A stretch of 33,681 nt of DNA from the NCBI GenBank assembly GCA_004009845.1, contig RMBW01000225.1:1-33681 (forward strand), given 5' to 3'. Within the stretch, counting starts at the first letter, position 1; each line of letters starts with the position of its first letter. Shown here piece after piece: positions 11,501 through 20,127 of this stretch. The translations under genes and the position numbers were made by a program. The DNA is from Davidsoniella eucalypti (lineage: Eukaryota > Ascomycota > Sordariomycetes > Microascales > Ceratocystidaceae). The notes beneath the pieces are model-generated. The model was not told the origin of the DNA. It saw only the letters and a list, made by a program, of their open reading frames with translations, and made no database searches.

Positions 11501-12265
11501 TCCACGGTAGTCTACGCAGAAGCGTACTCCGCCTCCTGGTTTATTGACGAAGAGGACGGAGGAACCGTGTTCCGAGTCAGATGGGCTAATGAACTGGGTG
11601 CCTTTGAGGCCTTCCAGGGTCTTTTGGAGGACGAGGAGTTCCGGGCGTGTGAGGGGGTAAAGCGACTGGGTAGGGATTTTGGCGCCTGGTTTGAGCCTGA
11701 TTTCCAAGTCTACTCCTGGCCTGTGCGGGGGTAGTGTCTCGGCTAGTTTAGGGTCGAAAGCCGAGGCTACTGGCTCTAACCAGTCGGGTAAATGCGGACG
11801 TGATTTGTCCTTATGGGCGAGAGCGATCTGGATGTTCTCCAGCGAAGCTCTATAAATACTCACGTTGCCCTCCTCGCTGCAGAGTTTATAAAATTCCTCT
11901 GCGTTTAGCTCTTCAGCAGGTGCGATAATCACCTCTTGTTTCCGAGGCCGCAGCCTTACATCGTTGTTTACCAACCATCTCTGGCCTAGGATGATGTCCT
12001 CAGTTTGGCCAGGAACCACGTAGGCCCAAATGGTTTCTTGGTGGCCGTTGATGGTGAGGGAGAAGGCGGCGATGGTGTCGATGTGCGGGGGGTTGTCCTG
12101 TGTAGTGACTTGGACAATCTCTCGTTCGGAGATGGTGTGGGTGAGGATGGCGTGAGGGAGGAGACGCGGGGGAACGACGGCGACAGTGAGGCAGCCACTA
12201 TCCACGAGGGCCTTAGTCGAGTAGTCACCTAAACTTACGTCTAAATAATTACCCGAGGCACTCAT
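8597..12265 (-). CDS. pol: Pol polyprotein: protease, RT, RNase H, integrase, chromodomain
   Basis: 1,222 aa from the first Met. The aspartic protease has DSG at 22-24 and ILGQRW at 92-97. RT runs about 190-400, with the first catalytic Asp at 287 and YIDD at 349-352. RNase H has acidic residues at 500, 542, 567 and 610. Integrase has a zinc finger (H755, H759, C789, C792) and the catalytic triad D822, D881, E917 with 35 residues between the last two. A GPY/F-like module lies near 1050-1075. A chromodomain at about 1125-1172 (ALVKWSGYQDPTWEP) would target integration to modified histones. This order defines Tf1/sushi-type chromoviruses. The frame is also open 20 codons upstream of the Met, with residues GDRIV shared with the E3 copy, so translation may start by recoding from gag rather than at this Met. 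No lesion seen. Confidence 0.95.
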   Translation of the reverse strand: MSASGNYLDVSLGDYSTKALVDSGCLTVAVVPPRLLPHAILTHTISEREIVQVTTQDNPPHIDTIAAFSLTINGHQETIWAYVVPGQTEDIILGQRWLVNNDVRLRPRKQEVIIAPAEELNAEEFYKLCSEEGNVSIYRASLENIQIALAHKDKSRPHLPDWLEPVASAFDPKLAETLPPHRPGVDLEIRLKPGAKIPTQSLYPLTRPELLVLQKTLEGLKGTQFISPSDSEHGSSVLFVNKPGGGVRFCVDYRGVNNASIKDKYPLPLMGETLRRITGSEWVSKVDVISAFHRIRIAPGSEHLTAFRTPLGAFQWNVVPFGLTNAPAAFQRRINVVLDKWHGINCDAYIDDVCIYSSGSLEDHRKLVLEIISALDKADLQLDIRKCQFAAKEIKFLGFLVGPGLGIRADPDKSEAIRNWERPYTLTELRRFTGFVNFYRDFVPRISETLAPLTNLTKKDTPFIWTDACDDSFRKIKEAFVAPPLLVPFEPDRETILSADSSGYALGAELTQRGTDGLLHPIAFLSRKLTPAESNYPIHDKEMLAIYWAIRQWRHFLLGVHFTVFTDHRNLEFFRTKRTLAERQRRWGYELSDFSFELKHRPGTDQVVPDALSRRDQDMPKDANDDRLLSRVHQLLAPADSGDNLVVINAVWSNVPDLDAASDEVATQVALPSPFADPDLTALWTQALASNNRWWLARSLVQEAARSFPSAWGLQWQISECSVDDLGLLRWRNRLWIPRFEPLRTKLIQTVHDSHLSGHPGREITRDLVAREYTWPGLTNDVRQFVSNCTTCGKSKYWREQKRGLLKPLPIPSRHWSELAMDFIGPLPPSKGHLFILGITDRLSKSQILVPMSDTSAEATARALITHVFVHHGFPTAIVSDRGPQFSSLFWGEVCRRFSITRRLSTAFHPQTDGAQERSNQEVETFLRIFCSFAQDDWAELLPQAQIALNNRTVSSTGLAPFFATHGYNMSIVEPSPSTDPASTRSPVHDAQAFLDKISNASGFAQVAIASAQDYQETAANRRRQPASQFKIGDKVFLKTENLSSLRPSKKLDWLARRYTVTGLVGSHAVRLDVPGLVHPVFHVNKVRHAFNNPLPSQVLQDDEPEAITRDEAYGDESLAEGEFRVEEIVRQRKYRGHEQALVKWSGYQDPTWEPVEHVESTLAWRIFLDRSLVTASSAIIEQVSTVPSDQAASPQPPTHMQHQGGEESSDSLFSYWHGTTH

Positions 12266-12303
12266 TTCTAATCTGACTATTCTATCTCCAATTGATTCCC
12301 CTT

Positions 12304-12326
12304 GTCGGGGAGCGGTTTCCCCCGAC
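12304..12326 (-). promoter_or_regulatory. Hairpin after the gag stop (possible recoding signal)
   Basis: On the minus strand the gag stop TAG (12332-12330) is followed by 3 nt and then a perfect 7-bp stem GTCGGGG / CCCCGAC with a 9-nt loop. The E3 element has the same stem at 22283-22305 with a different loop. The base before the stop is part of a T run (GATTTTTAG). Position and conservation suggest a role in getting ribosomes from gag to pol. Confidence 0.5.
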
Positions 12327-12329
12327 TAT

Positions 12330-14318
12330 CTAAAAATCCGGCTCATTGCTGACTGAAGGGGCGGTGCTAGAGGATTGCGGTTGCGAGGTACTTAGACATT
12401 CATTGATCATTGAGCGAACATCCTCTAGGGAGATGGATGGCTTAGTGGCCGCGGCGTTGGCGCGGATGGCACCCCTGGCGTTGCGTGAGTTACGGCATTC
12501 TGCGGTGCTGTGGCCTGGTCTCTTGCATTTGGAGCAGAAGTTAGGGGAGCTTGGGCAGAACCTCGGGGAATGTCCCTTTAGGTTGCAGGAGGAGCAGGGG
12601 GGAGCGTCTGAGCACTTGAACGAGGAGTGCGTGGTCTGTTGACAAAAGAGGCAGGGCTTGAAAGTGGTTGCGCTGCTGTTCACGGGGGGCGCCTGAGAGG
12701 GCTGCATAGGGGTAGGCTGGCGCCAGTTGGAGGAGGTCGCACGGCGAGCCTTGTTGGTTTCCTTGACTCTGGCGACAGGACGCATTGTTGCTATCATAGT
12801 GTCGAAGGGTCTGATGTGGAAGAGCGTGGCAAGGTGATCCTGCATGTCTGGGTGCAGGCCTTCTTGGAGGATGGACAGTAGTGTGTTATGGTCTGTAATT
12901 TGGGCTTTGTCGCGGAGGGCGCATAGGCGGTTGGTGAATGTTTCGAAAGGCTCGCTAGGTCCCTGCTTTATTTTCATCAGTAGGCGGTTGGCCGTTCTGG
13001 CGCGGTCTGGGTCGTCATAGCGTGAGTCTAGGTACGCGATAAATAGCTGGAAGCCGGTAGGGGACGCTAAGTGCTGAAGGTACTTGGGGCGGACTTGGTC
13101 CCTGATCTCGGGAGAGAGTGAGTTCATGGTGTAAGCTAGTTGGTCCCTAGGCGAGTGAAACCTCTGGAAGTCGACGAGGAATTTCTCGTTGAGCTCGTGC
13201 TTCCATGTGGTGTAGTCGAACGATCCGTCGAATTTGCGCACAGCGTCTAGGACGTCCTTACGGCGAGAGATGGAGTCTTCGCGGTTGGGGAGAATGGTAA
13301 TGCCGCCAGCTAGGGGCGTTGATGTGGGCGTCGTAGAGGGTGCGTGTGTTTGAGCGGAGGTAGGAGCGTTACGGGTAGGGGCGGCTAGTTTGAGGCCATG
13401 ACGTTCTAGGGTTTCAGCGAGAGCCGCTAGTTCTTCTTCCTCGTCGTATTCATCCTTGACAACCGGTGGCTGGACAGGTTTCTTTGGTGTGAGGAAGGAG
13501 GTGATGTCTGTGGCAATGTCGTTGAGGAGCTCATAGAGCTTGTCCAGTTGGCCGAGTTCAGGGGCGTTCTCCTTGAGTAGGTTTTGGAGGGCGATCAACT
13601 GAATTTCCGCGATGTTTAGGTTCTCGTGGAATTGGAAGGCCCAGCGGCCTTTCTTGAAGGTGATCCAGTCCACCGGGTCCCTGGAGGCTGCTTGGAGTTT
13701 GCCTTGGTAGACCTGTGTGAGATAGTCAAGTGTACGTGTTGCCTCGGTGGAGTAGACCTTGGCGCGTGGGCGTCCGCAGATCGAGGTGCGCAGGGGAGCG
13801 GGCCTAGGCTGGGGGCCTATCTCTGGCTGGTGGAGGAAGGAGTCCATGTTGTCATCGATGGTGTCCGAGCCAAACCCTAGTATGTGGGGGTTGGTCAGGG
13901 CGCGGACTGTGAGGATCTGTGCGCTTCGGGTGGACCGGATCCTAGTGGGCATGGGTGCAATGTGGCCAATGATGCCAGATGCGAAGGTCATGCAGTGAAG
14001 GTGGCTGTGGAAGTGCGAAGCGTGGGACAAGATAAGAGGACCAGCAGGGAAGGGGCCAAGTAGTTTGGCTAGGCGGGGACGCTCGGAGCGCTTGAAGAGG
14101 GAGAGGTAGCACCAGCCGGAGCGAGTCCACAGGCGTTTCTGCGAGTGAAAGGGGGTGGGGACGTGCTTGGCTTTGAAGGCCTGGATGAGGCGTAGCGTAG
14201 AGTCCGCTAGGAAGATAAAGATGATAGGGCCTAAAAAGAGGAAGGCTAGTGAATCGGTGAGGCCGTAAAAGAGGCCGAGGGCAATCTCCCAGACATGGAG
14301 AAGGATAGTGTGCATCAT
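12330..14318 (-). CDS. gag: Gag with hydrophobic N-terminus and three CCHC zinc knuckles
   Basis: 662 aa from tandem ATGs at 14318. Residues about 10-38 form a hydrophobic, membrane-segment-like stretch, unusual for a Ty3/gypsy Gag. Residues 64-109 form a block nearly identical to the E3 Gag, including LFKRSERPRLAKLLGPFPAG and a histidine-rich HASHFHSHLHC. An acidic stretch (DEYDEEEE) lies near 290. The region of about 350-520 (RKDVLDAVRKFDG onward, with YDDPDRA and LQEGLHPDMQ) is the retrotransposon capsid-type domain. Three CX2CX4HX4C zinc knuckles lie at 556-569, 575-588 and 595-608; the first lacks the usual glycine. The frame is intact. It ends NEPDF-stop, 64 nt upstream of the pol Met. 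Role: particle assembly and RNA packaging. Membrane association of the N-terminus is inference from hydropathy. Confidence 0.92.
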   Translation of the reverse strand: MMHTILLHVWEIALGLFYGLTDSLAFLFLGPIIFIFLADSTLRLIQAFKAKHVPTPFHSQKRLWTRSGWCYLSLFKRSERPRLAKLLGPFPAGPLILSHASHFHSHLHCMTFASGIIGHIAPMPTRIRSTRSAQILTVRALTNPHILGFGSDTIDDNMDSFLHQPEIGPQPRPAPLRTSICGRPRAKVYSTEATRTLDYLTQVYQGKLQAASRDPVDWITFKKGRWAFQFHENLNIAEIQLIALQNLLKENAPELGQLDKLYELLNDIATDITSFLTPKKPVQPPVVKDEYDEEEELAALAETLERHGLKLAAPTRNAPTSAQTHAPSTTPTSTPLAGGITILPNREDSISRRKDVLDAVRKFDGSFDYTTWKHELNEKFLVDFQRFHSPRDQLAYTMNSLSPEIRDQVRPKYLQHLASPTGFQLFIAYLDSRYDDPDRARTANRLLMKIKQGPSEPFETFTNRLCALRDKAQITDHNTLLSILQEGLHPDMQDHLATLFHIRPFDTMIATMRPVARVKETNKARRATSSNWRQPTPMQPSQAPPVNSSATTFKPCLFCQQTTHSSFKCSDAPPCSSCNLKGHSPRFCPSSPNFCSKCKRPGHSTAECRNSRNARGAIRANAAATKPSISLEDVRSMINECLSTSQPQSSSTAPSVSNEPDF

Positions 14319-14373
14319 GGTGCAGAAATTGGATAAGTGCGGAAGAAACGTCGCGTTAATTTATGGATAAAGT

Positions 14374-14487
14374 GTCAAGTGAGGTGAGGACGCTGCACTG
14401 AAAATATGATAAAAGGTTGAGTGAGGTATGGACGCTGCACTAGATAGTAAAGATAAAAAGGGTCAAGTGAGGTATGGACGCTGCACT
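14374..14487 (-). repeat. Tandem repeats in the E1 leader
   Basis: Three copies of a 26-bp core (plus strand GTCAAGTGAGGTATGGACGC then TGCACT, with small changes) start at 14374, 14416 and 14462, a period of 42-46 bp. They lie between the primer-binding site and the gag ATG. The E3 leader has three tandem repeats of different sequence in the same place. Confidence 0.75.
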
Positions 14488-14517
14488 GGATAGTAAAGTA
14501 ATAAGTAAGAGCTGTAG

Positions 14518-14528
14518 ATCGGTATCAA
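14518..14528 (-). other. Putative self-priming primer-binding site (E1)
   Basis: On the minus strand TTGATACCGAT starts 2 nt after the 5' LTR. It is exactly complementary to ATCGGTATCAA inside that LTR (plus coordinates 14583-14593), as in Tf1 self-priming. Confidence 0.75.
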
Positions 14529-14530
14529 AA

Positions 14531-14708
14531 TGACACGAACTAGGTGAGGCAGTGGCAAGCAATCTAGTAGAAAGGACTTCGATTGATACCGATGAAGGAG
14601 AAAGGCTAATATCTGTTGGAATACGGCGGGAATAGGTCCCTATTTATAGCCGTTTATCTGGCTAGGTAAATACCTAGACAAATACCAACTGGGCCTTAGC
14701 CCGTGACA
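14531..14708 (-). repeat. 5' LTR and promoter of gypsy E1
   Basis: 178 bp, one base different from the 3' LTR (g for a at 14661, beside the U3 inverted repeat at 14662-14677). A TATAAATAGGGAC core lies downstream of that repeat on the minus strand. Confidence 0.92.
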
Positions 14709-17700
14709 AGGGCAGGTCTACATACTCATTAAGCATTAAGGGTAAAGTACAAGAATTTGTATTAGTCAGATACAGCAAGATGTAGAAAATGTTACCAAAT
14801 ATGTCAAGTACTATCACAATAAACACTCAAGGCGATGTAGAAGAATATCCTAATTAAATATAAGATTGAAGACTTGGTTTAAAATAACATACTGACGGTA
14901 ATTCTCCACAAAATGCATAGACATATTGATTAAATAAAGTAATTCGTACTCATAGTATACTATATATCATTAGGATTTCTACGATACAAAGCAGGTATCT
15001 AGGTACGATAGAGAAATAGAGTCAATTAAATTTAAAAGGATAGAGAGCCAAGCAAGGTAATATAACAAGCTGATTTAATATATTACCGGGCATTACAGCA
15101 CAATTGGCAGGACAGACACCCTCTTGCTATATCTATCTATATGATGATATTGAGTGCTATTGAAAAGGGAAATAAAATGAAAAGAATTCTAGAGAAAAAC
15201 GACAGTATATATAAGTATTACTATATATTTGAATTATGTTCTTTCGCTGTAAGTAGAATGACAAGACTAATATGGAACTTCAAATTACAAACAACTTTAG
15301 GTACTTATACCATTAGAATAGCATGACATTGGGTGCTTGGGATTTAGAGTTTACATGATTGATAAAACAACAAGAGAAGTAGTCGCAACTGGCACAGTTG
15401 GTATTTTAAAACCTACATAGTAATCACTTTCTATGGTATTTGCAGGATATATTGATCACAAAATGATTCCCGATTTATAATAAGTTGAGATGGTCGGCAA
15501 AACATAAGAGCAAAGACCAAGTTTGTCGAGAAAATGCTCTATAAACATGTAAGAAGGACACTCGTAGTAAAATCAGGAATGATCAATGACTTACTGTAAG
15601 TTTTGTAGTTCTAACGGAATGTTGCATTTCAAGGGAAATGTAATAAGGTAAGACATAAAGATTGGGCAAGAATATAGTAAATGGTAAACTATCAAAGATT
15701 GTAGACCCCAAATACTAGCAATAGTTTGTTAGAAAATGGTTAATAAATACTGGGTTGTGTTATTGAGTATCGAGAGAAAATTACATTGGCTAATTAACAG
15801 AGAAAGAGTTATGAATGAGTCACAACTGCAAGCTAGGCGATTGGGAAATGATTGTATAATCAGTCACTGAAGTATAGTTCTCTACATAGTACAAATGTTG
15901 ACTATTAAGTACATCAAAGAAATGAATGTGTTGTCGGCAAGTAAGGTATGACTATTCATTGAGTGACTCCAGCTCAGTAAGTATATGAATGTCAACCCTG
16001 CTGTAGCTATATATGTTAGATATAGCAAACGCAAGCTATGACTTGATGCACTTAGCAATAAAATAGCTTATAGTTGGTAAGTAATATATCATTGCTTGTT
16101 GTACCACAAGTTGTTAATATTGGAGTGAATAAAGTCCATTATTATGATAAGTCAAGTGGTAAATTCATTAGTGCTGGTAGATTTCAACTATGTCAAGATA
16201 TTCCAGTATCATTGACCACTAAACATACCGAGTACACCAAGAAGAACTATGATGCACTAGCCATACTGTCTCTATAATTTCAAGCTTCCAATACAAGTTA
16301 TCAGCTACATATGAAGCAAGGGTGTTCTATGTATGGAGTTCGAGATCTATCCACTGTAGATCGGGCCATTATCACTCGACTAGATTCTAGAAATTACATG
16401 GTATTTCATCTGTTCAGACAATAGAGAAATCTTATTGTCAGAAAGAATATAATCATCATGATTACCTGGATCACAATGTGGAGATGGTGGCGAGTTGAAG
16501 TGGAATCATAATTATCAACTATAAAGAGAAATATGGGAAATATGGCAATCGAACTGTATCTTTTTTTTATGTCTCATGTTATTTGTATTGATATACCAAG
16601 TATCATATGACTAAAACTTGATATCTTCTACATGTTATGTATAAATACTGTTGCTGTGGCGTGGAAGCTGAACTAATAAACGAAGATATGATTCTGGCAT
16701 CAACTATGAAAGACGATACCAAGGAGAAGAAGGTTGCTTTTTTCTACAGTCGATAGGACAATTACACAACATATTCTGTGAAATGATGACTGTCTTTGAA
16801 GTTTATCTAGCTATGAATGAAAATTCCCAACTTTGTAAGCAGTTTCAACCCGAGTCTAGGTACAGTTGTCTACAATTGCCTAAGTCTTGAATGCCATATC
16901 CATGAGCTAAAGTCTTTGATGCAAAGGATACAGTAATAACAACGATTACAAAGGTTTTCGAATGGCAAAAAAGTTATATAATGCATGCTGTCAATGCTAT
17001 CTGTCAACTGCTTGCCTCGGCGATAGTAGAGAGCAAGACCGAAATACTTATTTACCTTTTTCACATGGAAATCTGTAGATATATAACTCAAGTTGAACCT
17101 CATATAGACTAAGCGTTAGTGTTATGAAATAACACTCGCAGACTCTCCGCATGAGGCTTAGGGTTGATACACAGCCTCACCTTTCGACTCCGGTGGCAAC
17201 AATTCCTGCATTGAGGCTAGACTTGATACACAGCCAACACAGCCAACACAGCATTGCCTCGAACTTCTGTCCGTAGACCAGATCCTTCTGTTTTCTTCCT
17301 CTCTCGGTTTAACATAAATATCTTGCTTGTTTCTTCCTTTCCTGTTCTCTTCTTTCCTTTCCCCTCCAAGCTTACAACTCTCTGTGTACCTGACCTCCTA
17401 GTGCAACCTCCTCTTCTTGTTCCTGTTCTTGTTCTTATCTTTGCTCCTGCTCCTGTCCTGATCTAGTTCCACTTTACTTAATTTATTATTCTGTTTATTT
17501 CTGATATCCTGAAAACACCAAAAACATCATCGCGTGACTACTCGCCTAGTGATCACTTGTTCCCCTTTGAACTCCTGCCTGCCCGTCCATTACAGTTAGT
17601 CCTTCTCGTATGTTTTTAGTAACGTTAAGTATTTTGTTTCAGTGATAATTGACGACTTACGTTTCATTGCAAGTGTCTAGAGACTATATAGACATTTGTT

Positions 17701-17787
17701 GAGCTTAACACGTATGTTCATCAGTTGTTGTTGTGTGGCTGTAGTTCACCTTAGAGCTCTATAAATATTGTTTATTTCGCTTGTATA
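14709..17787 (+). repeat. Repeat X, copy B, right arm
   Basis: This resumes after gypsy E1, beginning with the target duplication, and matches copy A to 4427 at about 99%. The few differences include transversions as well as transitions, so they do not look like repeat-induced point mutation. It contains the shared solo LTR (17120-17594). It carries the 61-codon ORF at 15141-15326, the 67-codon frame opening with TTG at 16074-16277, and a 29-codon open stretch at 15331-15417. I recognise no protein family. Confidence 0.85.
17120..17594 (+). mobile_element. Solo LTR, gypsy family 3 (in X copy B)
   Basis: 475 bp, TGTTATG...ATTACA, with the duplication gttag at 17115-17119 and 17595-17599. It is the same insertion as at 3768-4233. 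Here it is 9 bp longer because a short AGCCAACAC unit is repeated near 17232-17250. Confidence 0.9.
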
Positions 17788-18951
17788 TAGCTGCTCTATA
17801 TGCCGGTATCACACATTATTGAAAGACAATACTGGAGAACATCAGAGCACATATATAATGATAGATAGAGTGATTAGGAATTGAGTTGATCTTGGAATTA
17901 ACATATCACTGTAGTTGTATATACAATCCTCTTCTCTTGACTCCTCAGTTAAAACAATAATATGGCCACCTTTATATAGAATACTATGCTACCTTGTATT
18001 GATGAATTTGCAAAGGTATATAACAGTGTGGCTTGAATCATAGAAGTTCGAAAGTTTCGTTTTGCATTTGATACAATATTGATGCTGTAATGTATACCAA
18101 CAATATTAGTATCATTATGTATCAGAACCTTTCAGGCTATACCAATTGCAATAATGTTGCCTTGAACATTAAGAGACACTATAGAGTAATACGACTTGTA
18201 TTCACTATGCCAGTAGTCATAGCTAGCTACATACCCTACTATAAAATAATGTATATGGCTAGGTTTTTAGTAACTACGTTTTACTTGGTGATATCAGAAG
18301 TCCCAACTTTTGTTATCGGCACAATTTTGACACCAGACAGTGAGTATGTGACAAATATTTCCATCACTTGAGTCCTTGCCAAACTCTGCAATGATAATAT
18401 CAAAATACTTGATACACTTGATGTTCCTAAATCAACTTCTATTTGATTAAGCCATCTCTAAACTCAAAGCTAGGTTGACTTCTCTCAATCCCTCATCCTT
18501 CAATTTCAATCATAAACAACCCACGGCTTGCGAAAATATTTCTTAGGTCATTTGATCATGATGATTTATAAACCGGGGGCAAACTAAACAGACACTCCTG
18601 CCACAGAACAAATGAACAAAGTACAGAATCATTACGTATTGGTAATAAAATGAGAAAGGGGCCATCTTGTCACAGCTAACCAAAAGATCTCTTGATATCG
18701 GTAATAACAGTTCAGCTTGTTTTAGCTAAGAGCTTTGGATCCTTTCTCTTTTTCATGTTAAAAAAAGAGTTTAAGTCTACTTGGGGATTTCTAAAAAGAT
18801 CAATATATTCAAGTACCGCAATTGACTAGATAGAACAAGTATATTCTACAAGCGGGATTCAAATAGATCATAAGTTTTCTATAATCTGAGTACTAATTAG
18901 TATAAATGTCTCTGGAATTTTCTATATTGTCATCATGGTTATGCCGTTCAT
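17788..18951 (+). other. AT-rich sequence beyond the X copy A/B match
   Basis: This continues copy B past the point where copy A is interrupted, so it may be more of X or unrelated flank; no second copy lies in the window to decide. It has a 93-codon ATG frame at 18090-18371 with hydrophobic stretches and no recognisable family. In such AT-rich DNA this could be chance. I see nothing else definable. Confidence 0.4.
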
Positions 18952-19129
18952 TGACACGAACTAGATGAGGCAGTGGAAAGCAATCTAGTAGAAAAGACTT
19001 TGATTGATACCGATGAAGGAGAAGGGCTAATATCTGTTGGAATACGGCGGGAATAGGTCCCTATTTATAGCCGTTTATCTGACTAGGTAAATACCTAGAC
19101 AAATACCAACTGGGCCTTAGCCCGTGACA
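18952..19129 (-). mobile_element. Solo LTR of gypsy family 1
   Basis: 178 bp closely matching the E1 LTRs in the same minus orientation, with the target duplication ttcat on both sides (18947-18951, 19130-19134). It marks a past family-1 insertion removed by LTR-LTR recombination. It retains the U3 inverted repeat and TATA core. Confidence 0.92.
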
Positions 19130-19134
19130 TTCAT

Positions 19135-19405
19135 CAGGGTTGGGTCTTCACACCGAGCTTGCTCACCGCTACGGTCGTGTGTATTTATCAAAGTTGAAAC
19201 AATAATTCCTCATCACCAAATTATCACCCCTTCGGTCTTATCACTATCCTAATAATTCTATATGGAAATTGAGGTAAACTTGGTATCAAGAACAATGCAA
19301 CCTCATTTATTACTTAAACCATTATTGAGTAACTGTATAATAATGCTATCTACACGGTATTTTAGCAGTAACAGGTACGTCTGGGCCATGGACGGTTTGT
19401 CGACA
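19135..19405. other. Unassigned sequence
   Basis: About 270 bp between the solo LTR and the family-4 fragment. I see no ORF, repeat or hairpin worth naming. Confidence 0.4.
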
Positions 19406-19603
19406 TGTTACCTGTGACGATCTACGACGAGAACGAGGCTTGCAGAAGTAGAAGAGATATAGTATTTGACGAGGTTAAAGAAGATAGAGAGGGAAGAAAA
19501 GAACTAGACAAGAATAAGGAGGGGAGACGGCCTCCTTATATAGACAAAAGTAACGGCTGTGGTAGATACCACAGCCAACAAGATTGGGTCCTAGATCCTT
19601 TCA

Positions 19604-19618
19604 ACTACCCCCCCCTCA
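19604..19618 (-). other. Polypurine tract, gypsy family 4
   Basis: On the minus strand GAGGGGGGGGTAGT immediately precedes the LTR start TGAAAGG. Confidence 0.6.
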
Positions 19619-19781
19619 ATGTTCTAACTAACCTAAGATATATGAGCCCCCCTCCATGAGGCTGAGAAAAAGAAATGAAAATAAAAAAAATTATTGATAC
19701 AAATTGGAGGGACCAGAAAAACAATGAAAAATAACCAGATACCAAGAAGAAGAATAAGTGACAAATCACCTATGACTAAGT

Positions 19782-19915
19782 TCAATCCGAGCGACCATTC
19801 GCCTCTGCGAAGATTTTCCAAGCTAAGGTATCCTTAACGTGAATGAGGGGTTCCCAGGTAGCGTCTTCGTAACCTAACCACTTGACTAACGCCTGCTCTG
19901 CTCGTCGATTTTTAC
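19782..19915 (-). pseudogene. pol: Chromodomain remnant of a gypsy pol
   Basis: About 44 codons ending at a TGA (19784-19782). They read ALVKWLGYEDATWEP, then LIHVKDTLAWKIF and a short tail. This is the C-terminal half of a chromodomain, closest in pattern to the E1 and E3 Pol C-termini (ALVKWSGYQDPTWEP) but clearly diverged. Everything upstream is missing at the E3 boundary, so no function remains. Confidence 0.75.
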
Positions 19916-20094
19916 TGTCAGGGGCTAAGGCCCAGTTGGTATTTGGCTAAGTAAGATACTTAGCCAGATAAACGGTTATAAATAGGGACCTATTCCCGCC
20001 GTATTCCAACAGATATTAGTCTTTCTCCTTCATCGGTATCAATCGAAGTCTTTACTCTAGATTGCTTGCCATTGCCTCTTCCTAGTTCGTGTCA
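19916..20094 (+). repeat. 5' LTR and promoter of gypsy E3
   Basis: 179 bp, TGTCAGGGGC...GTTCGTGTCA. A perfect inverted repeat GGCTAAGTA / TACTTAGCC lies at 19945-19965, a TATAAATA box at 19977-19984 and the putative transcript start ATCGGTATCAA at 20032-20042. Confidence 0.92.
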
Positions 20095-20096
20095 TT

Positions 20097-20107
20097 TTGA
20101 TACCGAT
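20097..20107 (+). other. Putative self-priming primer-binding site (E3)
   Basis: TTGATACCGAT, 2 nt after the LTR, is the exact reverse complement of 20032-20042 in the LTR. Confidence 0.75.
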
Positions 20108-20127
20108 CTACCATCGTTCTCGTTCTT

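Larger units (their letters stand above)
8249..14708 (-). mobile_element. Complete Ty3/gypsy chromovirus E1 (family 1)
   Basis: 6,460 bp on the minus strand with 178-bp LTRs at 14531-14708 (5') and 8249-8426 (3') that differ at one position. It is flanked by the target duplication agggc (8244-8248, 14709-14713). Joining the flanks restores the sequence seen in copy D, apart from one base. It has separate gag and pol frames, both open throughout, a self-priming-type primer site (14518-14528) and a polypurine tract (8427-8446). These are the marks of a recently inserted, possibly competent element. Whether pol can be expressed depends on the gag-pol junction. Confidence 0.95.
19406..19915 (-). 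mobile_element. Fragment of a fourth gypsy family (3' end)
   Basis: On the minus strand this holds the end of a pol chromodomain (19915-19782), a spacer, a polypurine tract and an LTR of about 198 bp (19603-19406, starting TGAAAGGATC). The LTR has a TATATAAGG promoter motif near 19540. The exact outer LTR edge is uncertain because both TGTTACC at 19406 and TGTGACG at 19413 are possible and no duplication is available. The element is cut at 19915 by the 5' LTR of E3. Confidence 0.7.

Noticed and set aside
9388..12232. Several ORFs of 60-180 codons antisense to or overlapping E1 pol
   Set aside because: Shadows of a GC-rich 1,222-codon coding frame; their translations have no motifs.
15331..15417. 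Open stretch in X reading GFRVYMIDKTTREVV, faintly like a Ty1/copia integrase tail
   Set aside because: Too short. Changes between copies B and E are mostly amino-acid changing, copy A has a stop in it, and no copia RT motif such as YVDD is found in X.
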